Position numbers and translations under genes: made by a program. From a virus: DNA of 64,000 nt. The stretch's first letter is position 1. Each line of letters begins with the position of its first letter. A model generated the notes under the pieces. The model was given only the letters and a program-made list of their open reading frames with translations. It was not told the DNA's origin and ran no database searches. The stretch covers positions 82,626-146,625 of IMG/VR virus record IMGVR_UViG_3300036851_000176. One strand, 5' to 3'. Shown in pieces: positions 33,019-40,473 of this stretch.

Positions 33019-33184
33019 GTTTGATTTCCTCGGCCTCTTCTTTCGTTACAGTCGGGCCAGGAGCCTCGTCCTGAATCGATTTCGCCCAAATGACATAAGC
33101 GGCGGCGATCTGTCCCAGTGACACTCGGATGCCGATCAACTCGAATAGAGCGACGACAATCACGATGGTGTAGATGATGTTCAT
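33011..33184 (-). CDS. single-pass membrane protein coupled to FtsH-like protease
   Basis: 57 residues: hydrophobic helix at 2-20 (IIYTIVIVVALFELIGI) and a charged tail. Overlaps the protease start by eight bases. An adaptor or inhibitor peptide for the protease is plausible (compare small FtsH regulators such as lambda CIII), but this is inference from position. Confidence 0.6.
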   Translation of the reverse strand: MNIIYTIVIVVALFELIGIRVSLGQIAAAYVIWAKSIQDEAPGPTVTKEEAEEIKRV

Positions 33185-33579
33185 TTGTCCTCCGGAGGGA
33201 TTGGATGGGGCATCTCGTATTCGGATTCCGGCTCTGTTGCGCCTCGTGGCACTGGAGCCAACCCGGCGTCTTCGAGTTCGAGTTGAAGCAACGCCAGCGC
33301 TCGCCACGCCAACTCAGCCGAATGCCGTAGTCCGGTGTCGGGGTCAATACCACCACGATCGATCAGATGGCGACCGATGGCGTCTGCCTGATCGGTGGAC
33401 TTTCCGCGCGCCCAATGAATCGGCTCGCCGGGATTGTGCTTGTCGTTTCCCGCCTTCGAGACACGCGCAACTTCCGCAAGAGCCGCCGGGAAGTAGTCGA
33501 TCACTCCCGAAACGATCGGAGTGTCCTTTCGGGCTTGCGAGTCACTCGGCAGCGTGTCAGTTCGGGATGTTTGGCTCAT
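33181..33579 (-). CDS. dATP/dGTP diphosphohydrolase-like protein (DUF5664)
   Basis: 132 residues. KHNPGEPIHWARGKSTDQAD, then IGRHLIDRG and HSAELAWRALALLQLELE match the DUF5664 / dATP-dGTP diphosphohydrolase N-terminal domain, an all-alpha nucleotide pyrophosphatase. It would adjust dNTP pools or remove an unwanted nucleotide. No 2-aminoadenine pathway genes are visible here. Confidence 0.65.
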   Translation of the reverse strand: MSQTSRTDTLPSDSQARKDTPIVSGVIDYFPAALAEVARVSKAGNDKHNPGEPIHWARGKSTDQADAIGRHLIDRGGIDPDTGLRHSAELAWRALALLQLELEDAGLAPVPRGATEPESEYEMPHPIPPEDK

Positions 33580-33889
33580 ACTCGTCCTCCTCGAATCGAG
33601 ACGGCGGAGGTTCCGGAAGGTCTCGGCGCGCTAGTTCGAGTTGCCTGGCCGTGACCAGAGAAGTCGGCGCTGCGTTCTTCGGCACCCCGCCAATCGCGCG
33701 CTGGTTTTCCAGCACTTCAAGATGGCCGTTCAACTTGTCGTAGATCGCCAACTCTTCTTGACGCAATTCAAGGTCGTGTTCCAGGGCCAACTCGAAGAGA
33801 AAGTTGTACGAACTGACGATCGTTCGCGTCTCTTCCTCTGTCAAGGCGTACAACGAATCGGGAGAGCGGTCCGTGCTCGTATGCCTCAT
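33557..33889 (-). CDS. hypothetical helical protein
   Basis: 110 residues, coiled helix at 35-70 (LALEHDLELRQEELAIYDKL) and an acidic Pro-rich tail. Overlaps the next gene by 23 bases. No family. Confidence 0.6.
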   Translation of the reverse strand: MRHTSTDRSPDSLYALTEEETRTIVSSYNFLFELALEHDLELRQEELAIYDKLNGHLEVLENQRAIGGVPKNAAPTSLVTARQLELARRDLPEPPPSRFEEDEYEPNIPN

Positions 33890-34035
33890 AAGCCGAGAGC
33901 CTTGGTCACAAGACTGAACACCGGAGCCTTCTCCCAGATGACGTGCTCGACAGGGAAGCCAAGGGTGAACAGGACGCAGCGAAAGCAGATCTTGCCGTGC
34001 TTCGTGCAGTAGAACCTATGCGCCAATCTCTTCAT
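33886..34035 (-). CDS. 49-residue zinc-knuckle-like protein
   Basis: FYCTKHGKICFRC gives Cys-x3-His-x3-Cys-x2-Cys. Ribosome site GGAGG is strong and the stop overlaps the next ATG. No family. Confidence 0.6.
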   Translation of the reverse strand: MKRLAHRFYCTKHGKICFRCVLFTLGFPVEHVIWEKAPVFSLVTKALGL

Positions 34036-34198
34036 CTGACCTCCAGAACGGACAGTGGGGCTGCATGACGTGGACGACTCCGTAGTTGTCGCAGTCGCAA
34101 GGAACGTGGATCGACTGCGGAAACGGCTTCTTGAACTTCGGAGGTTCGAGCGCAGCCACTCGTTCCTCCAGAGCCTCTATTCTCTCTTCGAGGGTCAT
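34016..34198 (-). CDS. small coiled-coil/metal-site protein
   Basis: 60 residues: coiled coil LEERIEALEERVAALE, then PCDCDNYGVVHV and HCPFW. Common microprotein style in this phage. Confidence 0.6.
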   Translation of the reverse strand: MTLEERIEALEERVAALEPPKFKKPFPQSIHVPCDCDNYGVVHVMQPHCPFWRSDEEIGA

Positions 34199-34410
34199 GT
34201 TTCGGTCAGAACACGCTTCTTACGGATGCCTGCTTTGACCTCGATAGGAAGTTCGTTGCGGCCGTTGAACTCCTGGGCCAGAGCCTTGCGACGGGCCTTG
34301 ACGGGCTTCCACTCGTCAAGGTTCTCGACGTTGCGCGGGAGCGAGTCGTACTCACGCTCGAGCTCGTCGAGCGTCATCTCGCTAACCGGCCGGGTGCTGA
34401 TCTCTGTCAT
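34195..34410 (-). CDS. small helical protein
   Basis: 71 residues (TLDELEREYDSLPRNVENLD, basic C-terminus). Coupled to the RNA ligase (TGATG) and to the next gene. Possibly an RNA-ligase accessory by position only. Confidence 0.6.
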   Translation of the reverse strand: MTEISTRPVSEMTLDELEREYDSLPRNVENLDEWKPVKARRKALAQEFNGRNELPIEVKAGIRKKRVLTET

Positions 34411-35186
34411 TACAGATCCTCTCGCTTGAGTTTGAAGAATACGCGGCTGCGGTTGTGATCGAATAGATAGGGATCGGTGCGCGCGATCACTCCTTCTGCG
34501 TACGGAAGATCGTTTGCGTTCTCGAATTCGACACCCGAATCCTCAGCCGCTACAGCGGAGCGCAATTCGGGTACTCGTTCGACGATCTCTTCGAGGGGAG
34601 CCGTCGATGACAGAACGGGAACGGTCTTGATTCCGATGACTTCGGCTGCGTCGGCGACATCATCCCACCGACGCCACATCGGCGAACCCCAGTGTCCGTG
34701 CTCGGCCTGGCCGCGATAGGTCGTCGCGTCGAATGCGCGAAACTGCTTGGTCGGTGAGTAGTAGCCACCCTTCTGGATGCCAGCGCCGTATCCCTCTCCG
34801 TAGATAACCAGCATCGTCGGATCGCGCGTGATCTTGTCGGTGAGTTCCTCGTCGGACTCACCGCCGTGGATGATCACCTTGAGAGCGCGAAATACGCGAT
34901 CGGTCAGTTCATATGCCTCTTCGACACCGAACGCCTCCTGCAAGAATCCCTTAGGGACCGTCGCCTTGTCGCTCCGCCCGCGAACATCCACGATTGGACG
35001 CCAACGATCCTCTTCCTCGTCGTAGGCCCAGTCGAGGATGATCCGCATGTTCGTCCCATCGATCTTCTCGGTGACAAGCCAGTCCTTGATCTGGCGCACG
35101 TAGGGGTTGCGGAAGTCGCCGATGTTCAACTTGTGCGTCTCTTCGTTGCGAGTGAAGAGGTTCTCGGTCTTGCCGTACTCCGTCAC
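34410..35186 (-). CDS. RNA ligase (Rnl2-like)
   Basis: 258 residues. Nucleotidyl-transferase motifs in order: EKIDGTN (I, nucleophile Lys41), VRGRSD (Ia-like), VIYGEGYG (III), EGVIARTD (IV), FFKLKRED (V). It seals nicked RNA, for example tRNAs cut by host anticodon nucleases. A second, unrelated ligase (RtcB) lies at 43.2 kb. Confidence 0.82.
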   Translation of the reverse strand: MTEYGKTENLFTRNEETHKLNIGDFRNPYVRQIKDWLVTEKIDGTNMRIILDWAYDEEEDRWRPIVDVRGRSDKATVPKGFLQEAFGVEEAYELTDRVFRALKVIIHGGESDEELTDKITRDPTMLVIYGEGYGAGIQKGGYYSPTKQFRAFDATTYRGQAEHGHWGSPMWRRWDDVADAAEVIGIKTVPVLSSTAPLEEIVERVPELRSAVAAEDSGVEFENANDLPYAEGVIARTDPYLFDHNRSRVFFKLKREDL

Positions 35187-35371
35187 ACCAGCACCTCGAC
35201 AGCCTTGACGACACCGACGATGCCCCAGAACACGACGTTGATCCAGATGAGCATCATCGCGAGCAGAGTCATCCAGATCGAAAGGCTGTACGTGCCGGTC
35301 TCGCCGCTCGCGTTCTTGCGTGTGACGTAGACGGGCGCGGCGAATGAGAGGTTCCCGTTGAACATGCTCAT
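35183..35371 (-). CDS. small membrane protein
   Basis: 62 residues, hydrophobic helix at 31-57 (IWMTLLAMMLIWINVVFWGI). Follows a strong promoter by nine bases. Coupled to the RNA ligase gene. Confidence 0.6.
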   Translation of the reverse strand: MSMFNGNLSFAAPVYVTRKNASGETGTYSLSIWMTLLAMMLIWINVVFWGIVGVVKAVEVLV

Positions 35372-35380
35372 GATTCTCCT

Positions 35381-35409
35381 ACCTTATCGATTTTGTGGGC
35401 GTTTGTCAA
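35381..35409 (-). promoter_or_regulatory. promoter of the RNA-ligase operon
   Basis: TTGACA (35409-35404), 17 bases, TAAGGT (35386-35381), nine bases to ATG 35371 with AGGAG inside. Confidence 0.7.
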
Positions 35410-35412
35410 AGT

Positions 35413-35448
35413 GGAGAAGGGCCAGGGTGGCGGTCCCGGCCCCTCTCC
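35413..35448 (-). terminator. strong hairpin after lipoprotein gene
   Basis: An 11-bp stem, GGAGAGGGGCC with GGCCCTTCTCC, separates the lipoprotein gene from the next promoter. No U tract; probable terminator or RNA-end stabiliser. Confidence 0.55.
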
Positions 35449-35466
35449 TCGCGCGCGGCGCGATCC

Positions 35467-35889
35467 TTACGGACGATCGAAGTTCGGAATGAGCGCCTCG
35501 GGCTTGAAAATCACGCGATAGCGCGATGTTGAGACCTGGACGGGTTCGAGCTGCTCCACGACGAAAGACACGTTGTCGGAGAGGCCGAGGAAGGTCTTTT
35601 TGTAGCCGACCTTGCCGGTCTTGGCGTCCACCACTCGGCAGGTCACTTCGAGAGCACCGGCGAGTCCTGAGTCCGTCGTCTCGACGGAGCAGTATCCGAC
35701 AACCTCGAACAGGTACTTGTCCGTGATGCCGTTGATGCCGACGATGTGACGCGGAATTTCGAACTGCTCAGCCGCGACCGAGAGGTTGTGTGCCGCCACG
35801 TCTGCGTCGGACGGACCGCAACCGGAAATCACGAGTGATGTCGCCAGTGCTGCGAGGGCGACAAGGATGACGGTGATGCGCTTTCTCAT
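35467..35889 (-). CDS. lipoprotein
   Basis: 140 residues from ATG at 35889 (GAAAGGA upstream). RKR start, hydrophobic helix, lipobox LVISGC with Cys at about residue 23: a lipidated surface protein. The mature part is beta-rich. Phage lipoproteins often block superinfection or mask receptors; that role is inferred. Confidence 0.75.
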   Translation of the reverse strand: MRKRITVILVALAALATSLVISGCGPSDADVAAHNLSVAAEQFEIPRHIVGINGITDKYLFEVVGYCSVETTDSGLAGALEVTCRVVDAKTGKVGYKKTFLGLSDNVSFVVEQLEPVQVSTSRYRVIFKPEALIPNFDRP

Positions 35890-35912
35890 TTGATTCCTTT
35901 CGTCGAGGGGTT

Positions 35913-36263
35913 TCAGAAGGGAATTGTTCCTTCGATGCGCTCGTAGCGAGCTGTAACGGGGAGACAGGATCTGATCCACGAGCCGCGACCGAGAGCCTTG
36001 ACCTGCGCCACGTTGTGTTCCTCGTACTGCGTAGGCACGTCTACGAGATCACCGATTTTGAGATCGAGACCGGGATCCTCGTAGCAGTAGAGAGACGAGG
36101 AATAACTGCCCCCGATGAACTCGACGCGGACATACGTGCCGAGGTCCTCTTCTTCGAGATCGAATTCACCCTCGATTACGAGGCCGACGATCTCCTTGCC
36201 TTCGAGCAGTTCGTAAAACTCGAACCCCTCTCCGGCGTCTTCGATGATGAACTTGCGCTTCAT
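35913..36263 (-). CDS. hypothetical acidic protein
   Basis: 116 residues, beta-rich acidic first half (IIEDAGEGFEFYELLEGKEI) and a SWIRSCLPVTARYE end. No family. Confidence 0.6.
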   Translation of the reverse strand: MKRKFIIEDAGEGFEFYELLEGKEIVGLVIEGEFDLEEEDLGTYVRVEFIGGSYSSSLYCYEDPGLDLKIGDLVDVPTQYEEHNVAQVKALGRGSWIRSCLPVTARYERIEGTIPF

Positions 36264-36499
36264 TCGTCGTCCCTTCTGAGCAGGAGTGTTGTCGATGAGT
36301 CCTGATCGATCTGTCCGAACAACTCGCGATCGGCGAAGATCGATCCTTCGGTGGCCTCGAACAGTTCGATGATGATGTCATCGAGGTCCATCCATTCCTT
36401 GATGTCGATCACGTCAGGATTGTCGTTGACGAACACCAACACCTTGTCCCGGTCGTATTCGTACTCCTCGGTGATCGTGCGCTTAAGGATGTACTGCAT
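36260..36499 (-). CDS. hypothetical acidic protein
   Basis: 79 residues from ATG at 36499, coupled on both sides. YILKRTITEEYEYDRDKVLV then an acidic amphipathic helix. No family. Confidence 0.6.
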   Translation of the reverse strand: MQYILKRTITEEYEYDRDKVLVFVNDNPDVIDIKEWMDLDDIIIELFEATEGSIFADRELFGQIDQDSSTTLLLRRDDE

Positions 36500-36585
36500 C
36501 ACGGACCCATCTTCGGGAAGAGGGGAGGGCCGATCCAGACTCCGTGAATCCATCTCCCCAACATAGGCTTCGGCTTCTTCTTCAT
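36499..36585 (-). CDS. 28-residue microprotein
   Basis: KKKPKPMLGRWIHGVWIGPP: basic start, Trp-rich end. Lies in the gap between the second lipoprotein and 36499 gene and shares a TGATG junction. Confidence 0.45.
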   Translation of the reverse strand: MKKKPKPMLGRWIHGVWIGPPLFPKMGP

Positions 36586-36586
36586 C

Positions 36587-36970
36587 TCAGCCGTCACAGT
36601 GAAGGTCGGCTCGATGAGAGTCGAGTCTGCTTCCGATGCTCAGGGTGCGCCAGTAGGACGGCGCCACGCAGACTAGGGAGTACGTCTCGTACCACCCGTC
36701 GTACGTGTAACGATTACCTGGCAGCGGCTCGATGTAGAGGGCATAGTCGTAGTTGCCCGCCTCCGAGCACTGCTCTACGTATGGAACGGCAGAGAGCATC
36801 GTGCATTCCTCATGCGAGCCCTCAGGAGCGATCCGCGCGGTGACGATGCCGACGTAGTGCGGAGTGTAGTTCGGACTCCGAATGTCCCTCTCGGGTCTGC
36901 CGTTATCGTTGCTACCGCCGCACCCGGCGAACAGGAAGGTGATCGGAACGAGAAGCAGCAGCCGCTTCAT
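36587..36970 (-). CDS. second lipoprotein
   Basis: 127 residues. KR start, hydrophobic stretch, lipobox LFAGC with Cys17, then a Gly/Asn linker and a mature domain with five Cys. Same class of surface protein as 35467-35889, different sequence. Confidence 0.75.
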   Translation of the reverse strand: MKRLLLLVPITFLFAGCGGSNDNGRPERDIRSPNYTPHYVGIVTARIAPEGSHEECTMLSAVPYVEQCSEAGNYDYALYIEPLPGNRYTYDGWYETYSLVCVAPSYWRTLSIGSRLDSHRADLHCDG

Positions 36971-37218
36971 GACTGCTTGAGATCTTCGAGGTCGATTCGA
37001 ATGTCCGAGAGCGTCTGCTGAACGCTCGCCAGGTCTGCCTCTCGGATCGAATCGTTCATCTTGGTCCAGACGCCACCGTCCGGGTTGCCCTCTTCGAGGG
37101 TGAAGTGGCGGTGGCGATAGACCATGTCATGAAGGTTGCCGACGAGGCTTGAGAGCACTACCACCGCGTCGATGATCTGGTCCAGAGCCGGGTCGCTGAT
37201 GGTGACCTTGCGCTCCAT
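36967..37218 (-). CDS. hypothetical helical protein
   Basis: 83 residues, helical at both ends (LDQIIDAVVVLSSLVGNLHD, then coiled LSDIRIDLEDLKQS). ATGA junctions. No family. Confidence 0.6.
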   Translation of the reverse strand: MERKVTISDPALDQIIDAVVVLSSLVGNLHDMVYRHRHFTLEEGNPDGGVWTKMNDSIREADLASVQQTLSDIRIDLEDLKQS

Positions 37219-37643
37219 CAGCCCACCATCTCCTCTGCTTCTAGTTCCTCGCGGATCTCGTCGAGGTCGAGGCCGTATGCGTCGGCGATCTCTTGTGCCG
37301 ATCGATCCAGGAGTTCTTCGATCCCGACAGCGATGTCCATGCCATCGATCGGCTCCTTGATCTCTGCACCGCTGATGATGTCCTCGCCGTTGACCGCTAC
37401 GACGAAGTACGACGTGCCGGGGTGGGCGAGGAAGTTGATGAGGCTCAGGCGAGTCTTGGTCTGATTCAGACCCTCGTCGAGAAAGCTCGCGGCGTCGTAC
37501 GCCTCTTCGCGTTGCTTGATCAGCGAGATCGCTCGCTCCTGTTCGTAATCGACCATCTCGTAGAGGTGGTCCCGATCTGCCGCCACGACGTTGAGTTGAT
37601 CCTCCAAGTCGATGAGGAGACTCTTGCGTACGAATCCGAACAT
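37218..37643 (-). CDS. hypothetical coiled-coil protein
   Basis: 141 residues; N-terminal coiled coil (about 10-65), a small beta segment (TSYFVVAVNGEDIISG), then an acidic helix. No family. Confidence 0.6.
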   Translation of the reverse strand: MFGFVRKSLLIDLEDQLNVVAADRDHLYEMVDYEQERAISLIKQREEAYDAASFLDEGLNQTKTRLSLINFLAHPGTSYFVVAVNGEDIISGAEIKEPIDGMDIAVGIEELLDRSAQEIADAYGLDLDEIREELEAEEMVG

Positions 37644-37879
37644 CAGATTGCCTTTCTGTAGTGGAGCGTTCCGTGAACGTTGAGTCTGCCGAGAAGGTAA
37701 GGTCTGTACTTCAGGTTGCGCCCGATGTTGAGTTCATCCTCTCGCTTCAAGTTGTCGAACTGGATCTGAGACATCTCTCGATAGACCGCTCCGAGGATGC
37801 GGCCGATCTCTTCGTAACTGCCGTCCAGTTCCAGCGTGAAGCCAGAGATCGGCGTGTCTTTCAGAGGCTCTGATTCCAC
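37643..37879 (-). CDS. hypothetical small protein
   Basis: 78 residues; FTLELDGSYEEIGRILGAVY then a basic end. Overlaps the next gene by 19 bases. No family. Confidence 0.6.
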   Translation of the reverse strand: MESEPLKDTPISGFTLELDGSYEEIGRILGAVYREMSQIQFDNLKREDELNIGRNLKYRPYLLGRLNVHGTLHYRKAI

Positions 37880-38187
37880 TCCTCTTCCCTCTTCTCTAGT
37901 CGCTTGATCTCGGCCCAGATGATGCCGCGCTGCCTAGGCGTCTTGGCTTTGTCGTACTTCTTCATCAACTCAGTTCGACGATCGATCAGCTTCTTCTGCT
38001 CGTCGTGCATCAGGCCGACAGGGAACTTGCCACGGCACTTCGAGCAGACGATGTACATCTCCCACAACACTCCCGTAGGCTTCCGCCGCTCGACCTGAAT
38101 GAGCGCCCCGGCTGCATTGCAGTTCGGGCAGTCATCCGTGCCGAGTTTCTCTACGGTTGGGTTCGCCACAGGTCTTGAGGAGACCAT
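37861..38187 (-). CDS. zinc-ribbon protein
   Basis: 108 residues from ATG at 38187, seven bases after TAACCT of a leaderless promoter. DCPNCNAAG and IVCSKCRGKF make the zinc site; a long basic helix follows (RTELMKKYDKAKTPRQRGII). Confidence 0.7.
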   Translation of the reverse strand: MVSSRPVANPTVEKLGTDDCPNCNAAGALIQVERRKPTGVLWEMYIVCSKCRGKFPVGLMHDEQKKLIDRRTELMKKYDKAKTPRQRGIIWAEIKRLEKREEEWNQSL

Positions 38188-38194
38188 CGAACGG

Positions 38195-38222
38195 AGGTTA
38201 GCAGAAAGGCCCGGAAAGTCAA
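38195..38222 (-). promoter_or_regulatory. leaderless promoter
   Basis: TTGACT (38222-38217), 16 bases ending TTTCTGC, TAACCT (38200-38195), then seven bases to ATG 38187. Confidence 0.7.
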
Positions 38223-38416
38223 GAGGCGGGCGGCAAGATCGTCGTCCCGGGTTCGTACTCGTTGAGTCGAGGACGAAGGCAAGTTGCACACTGGCTTCGA
38301 TAGCCAGGCTGGGGGCCATGTTCCGGGCAGCACCAGGGCTGAGGGGCTGGCTTCATCTTCTTCTTCTGGATCATGTTGCCTCCAAAGCCGCGCTTGCTCT
38401 CGCTGTACTCAGTCAT
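38219..38416 (-). CDS. zinc-finger microprotein
   Basis: 65 residues; WCCPEHGPQPGYRSQCATCL gives Cys-Cys-x2-His ... Cys-x2-Cys. Its end overlaps the following promoter. Confidence 0.6.
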   Translation of the reverse strand: MTEYSESKRGFGGNMIQKKKMKPAPQPWCCPEHGPQPGYRSQCATCLRPRLNEYEPGTTILPPAS

Positions 38417-38732
38417 CCCGCTCTCGAAGCATCCCTTGCAACTTGTCGGCCAGGTCTGCTGCACTCATGTTCGGCTGATTGAAAGGGAGGTAGTGCTGCT
38501 GAAGTTTCGATCGCAGTTGCTCGAACCAATCTCCATTCATCAGCGGGTAAAGTCTGGCTTCTCGAATCGCGTCGAGTGCCGCCTTCAGGTTCGCGATCTC
38601 GTACCCGTCGAGCCAAACGTGCGCTCCGTTCCCGTCAGCGAACGAGCACGGTCCAAGATGACCCTCCTCGCGACCGCATACCTGCGCGTGAACAGTCTCG
38701 GTGTAGCGCGTGCTCTGGCAGAGTCTTCTCAT
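38409..38732 (-). CDS. hypothetical protein
   Basis: 107 residues from ATG at 38732 (TAATG). HAQVCGREEGHLGPCSFADG matches the short Cys-His pattern found in several phage microproteins here (compare 47176); helical C-terminus. Confidence 0.6.
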   Translation of the reverse strand: MRRLCQSTRYTETVHAQVCGREEGHLGPCSFADGNGAHVWLDGYEIANLKAALDAIREARLYPLMNGDWFEQLRSKLQQHYLPFNQPNMSAADLADKLQGMLRERDD

Positions 38733-38950
38733 TACCCGCAGGCACAATCGCCGCAACCGCCAACACACGAGCCGGGAAGCGACTTCGTTCCGACGATCAG
38801 AGAGAAAACCTGATCAGCGATATTTTGCGCGGGCGTCAAGATAACATAGCCCTCTTCGTCCTCTTCGAGATCCTCGATCTTCGGATCAAAATCAGCGTGG
38901 AACTCTACGCCCGCATCGGAATCTTCGAAGGTGAAGGTGACTTTTGCCAT
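38732..38950 (-). CDS. small protein with Cys-rich tail
   Basis: 72 residues. A beta-rich acidic body (VTFTFEDSDAGVEFHADFD) and a tail SCVGGCGDCACG with four Cys. TATACT stands six bases before the ATG (38962-38957), a leaderless start. Confidence 0.65.
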   Translation of the reverse strand: MAKVTFTFEDSDAGVEFHADFDPKIEDLEEDEEGYVILTPAQNIADQVFSLIVGTKSLPGSCVGGCGDCACG

Positions 38951-38967
38951 GCGATCAGTATAGACGA

Positions 38968-39390
38968 TTAGGAGGGGAGCGAGAAGGTCAGGGCGTATGG
39001 CTCGGGACCAACTTCGATCTTCCAGCCCGCACTCGCGTACGAATCCTTGATCTTTCCGATGTCGTCGTCTTCGAGCATGAACCGAAGAAGATCAACGATC
39101 ACGCTCGCCTCTCCGTCGTCGATGATTGCTCGACCGATCAGAGCTTCGATGTGATCGTAAGCAGGCTTAATCCTTTGCTGCTCGCGCTTCATTTGTTGCA
39201 TCGCACGCGCCATGCTGGCGGAGGTCACTTTTCCCTTCGACTGAGGAGGATCGATCTCGATGACATCAGGAGGCCCGCCCACATCTGCCGATCCCCGACC
39301 GGTGATGGGGGTGCTGAGCAAGCGCTCCTCTTCATCAAACAGTGCCTCGTTCGCTCCGATAACCGGGATCACATCATCGTCTTCGTCCAT
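38968..39390 (-). CDS. hypothetical acidic protein
   Basis: 140 residues, very acidic N-terminus (DEDDDVIPVIGANEALFDEE), helical middle. TTTTCTGC-TAAGGT lies six bases before the ATG (39402-39397): leaderless start. Confidence 0.65.
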   Translation of the reverse strand: MDEDDDVIPVIGANEALFDEEERLLSTPITGRGSADVGGPPDVIEIDPPQSKGKVTSASMARAMQQMKREQQRIKPAYDHIEALIGRAIIDDGEASVIVDLLRFMLEDDDIGKIKDSYASAGWKIEVGPEPYALTFSLPS

Positions 39391-39424
39391 GCGCTTACCT
39401 TAGCAGAAAAGGGGCGAAAAGTAA

Positions 39425-39505
39425 TCGCCCCGGGGGCGTCAACAGCTCGAAAGCCGGACTGCAACCCCGGGGCGCTGTCCCCTCGTCCGGAATACTACAC
39501 GAAGG
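39425..39505 (-). pseudogene. tRNA-Ala(TGC)-like remnant
   Basis: Contains an anticodon-arm-like CCGGG-GTTGCAG-TCCGG and D-arm-like GGGGACAGCG, but no proper T arm or acceptor stem. Probably a decayed tRNA gene, far from the main cluster. Confidence 0.3.
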
Positions 39506-39519
39506 TTTACTTGTCTGCA

Positions 39520-39696
39520 CTATCCGCGACAGATGTGGGTGTACCGGCTCTTGCTGCTGTTGATTGTGATGATCCGGTAGCACTGTGCGCAACGGCCGGT
39601 TGTGCGCTCGATTCCGAGCCTCTTCATGTAGGCGGCGCGCGCCTTGTCCTTCGCGCTTCGACGCGCGGCGGCGCCGCCCTGACTGGACTGAGCCAT
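39520..39696 (-). CDS. 58-residue zinc-finger protein
   Basis: AQSSQGGAAARRSAKDKARA basic start, then RCAQCYRI and YTHICRG: Cys-x2-Cys ... His-x2-Cys. AAGGAGGTGAACACGC before the ATG is a near-ideal ribosome site, pointing to high expression. Confidence 0.7.
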   Translation of the reverse strand: MAQSSQGGAAARRSAKDKARAAYMKRLGIERTTGRCAQCYRIITINSSKSRYTHICRG

Positions 39697-39713
39697 GCGT
39701 GTTCACCTCCTTC

Positions 39714-39755
39714 CTAGCGACTTCTGGTCGTCGCTAGGCGCTCAACAACACGCAT
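39714..39755 (-). CDS. 13-residue leader peptide overlapping a hairpin
   Basis: RVVERLATTRSR after an ATG with AAGGAGG upstream. Its last codons lie in an 8-bp hairpin (39714-39737, CTAGCGAC arms) that ends just before the ribosome site of the 58-residue gene: an attenuator-like layout. Confidence 0.5.
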   Translation of the reverse strand: MRVVERLATTRSR

Positions 39756-39790
39756 ATGTGGCTCACCTCCTTAGAACTCGCGGGCGTAAA

Positions 39791-39820
39791 GAGGGGCCAC
39801 CCCGCTAAGAGCGGCCCCTC
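39791..39820 (-). terminator. rho-independent-type terminator
   Basis: GAGGGGCC ... GGCCCCTC, 8-bp stem followed by UUU on the minus strand. Ends the candidate RNA at 39791-39951. Confidence 0.65.
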
Positions 39821-39951
39821 GACACTGGCTGACGAACCTTCTCTGGTGCGCCTACGAGATTCCTCTGCCTCGGCTGCCCTCAGAAAGCGCGGCTCTGCAT
39901 GACCCGGTGACCAAACCGGCCGTAGGACGAGTGTTCGTGGCCCTGTGCTGT
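39791..39951 (-). ncRNA. candidate small RNA
   Basis: About 161 nt between a promoter (TTGCAC-16-GATACT, 39985-39958) and a terminator, without a credible frame. Contains several GC-rich complementary blocks (GGCC/GGCCGG, ACCGG/CCGGT). Not RNase P or tmRNA by sequence. Read-through would reach the leader peptide and zinc-finger gene. Confidence 0.5.
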
Positions 39952-39957
39952 TGTCAG

Positions 39958-39994
39958 AGTATCATCTTGCGTTTCCCTTGTGCAAGACTATGAT
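39958..39994. promoter_or_regulatory. overlapping divergent promoters
   Basis: Minus: TTGCAC (39985-39980), 16 bases, GATACT (39963-39958). Plus: TTGCGT (39967-39972), 16 bases, TATGAT (39989-39994), six bases, ATG 40001. The two overlap and should exclude each other. Confidence 0.6.
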
Positions 39995-40000
39995 CAGAAC

Positions 40001-40237
40001 ATGCAACCAGACCTGAGCGATCCATATTTCCAGGCTGGCCTCATTTCAAGCGGCTATGCGCAACTCGCCGAACAGCTCAAGTGTCTGACGAAGCGCATGA
40101 AGGAAGATCTAGAGTGGACGGAGACCGAGGCGCGCTCTGTCCTCTACCTCGTCGGCGTCCCCAAGGATCTTGCCGACGCTTCGCTCGTCATCACGTATCA
40201 CCGCGAGGAACTCCTCGCAGAATGCAGCGGGCGCTAG
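40001..40237 (+). CDS. hypothetical protein, leaderless plus-strand gene
   Basis: 78 residues. Lone plus-strand gene in the minus-strand block; ATG exactly six bases after TATGAT. GYAQLAEQLKCLTKRMKEDL then ETEARSVLYLVGVPKDLADA. Convergent with the next gene, overlapping by four bases. A DNA-binding or regulatory role is possible but unproven. Confidence 0.65.
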   Translation: MQPDLSDPYFQAGLISSGYAQLAEQLKCLTKRMKEDLEWTETEARSVLYLVGVPKDLADASLVITYHREELLAECSGR

Positions 40238-40473
40238 GGACCTAAGATCACGTAAGGCGTCTCTGGCGGTTCAGGGCCGTCGTATTTGTCCACCCAGTCA
40301 ATGATCGCGAAACGGCGCCGCTGCCCCCAGCATCCCGGAAAAAGCGCCACAGAGTAGTCAAGCAGCGCTCCGTTCGCGATAATCGTTGCGTCGAGTTCGT
40401 CCTGAGCCTCGACAATCACCGAAGCCCGCTCTTGTGTGCGCCGCTGGTCGTTGTACGCGATCCAGAGACTCAT
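40234..40473 (-). CDS. hypothetical small protein
   Basis: 79 residues, ASVIVEAQDELDATIIANGA then WVDKYDGPEPPETPYVILG. ATGA junction upstream. No family. Confidence 0.6.
   Translation of the reverse strand: MSLWIAYNDQRRTQERASVIVEAQDELDATIIANGALLDYSVALFPGCWGQRRRFAIIDWVDKYDGPEPPETPYVILGP

Noticed and set aside
33181-33579. 2-aminoadenine (Z-genome) pathway from the dATP/dGTP diphosphohydrolase-like gene
   Set aside because: No PurZ-like adenylosuccinate synthetase and no DpoZ-type polymerase is in the window; the gene alone is not evidence for a Z genome.
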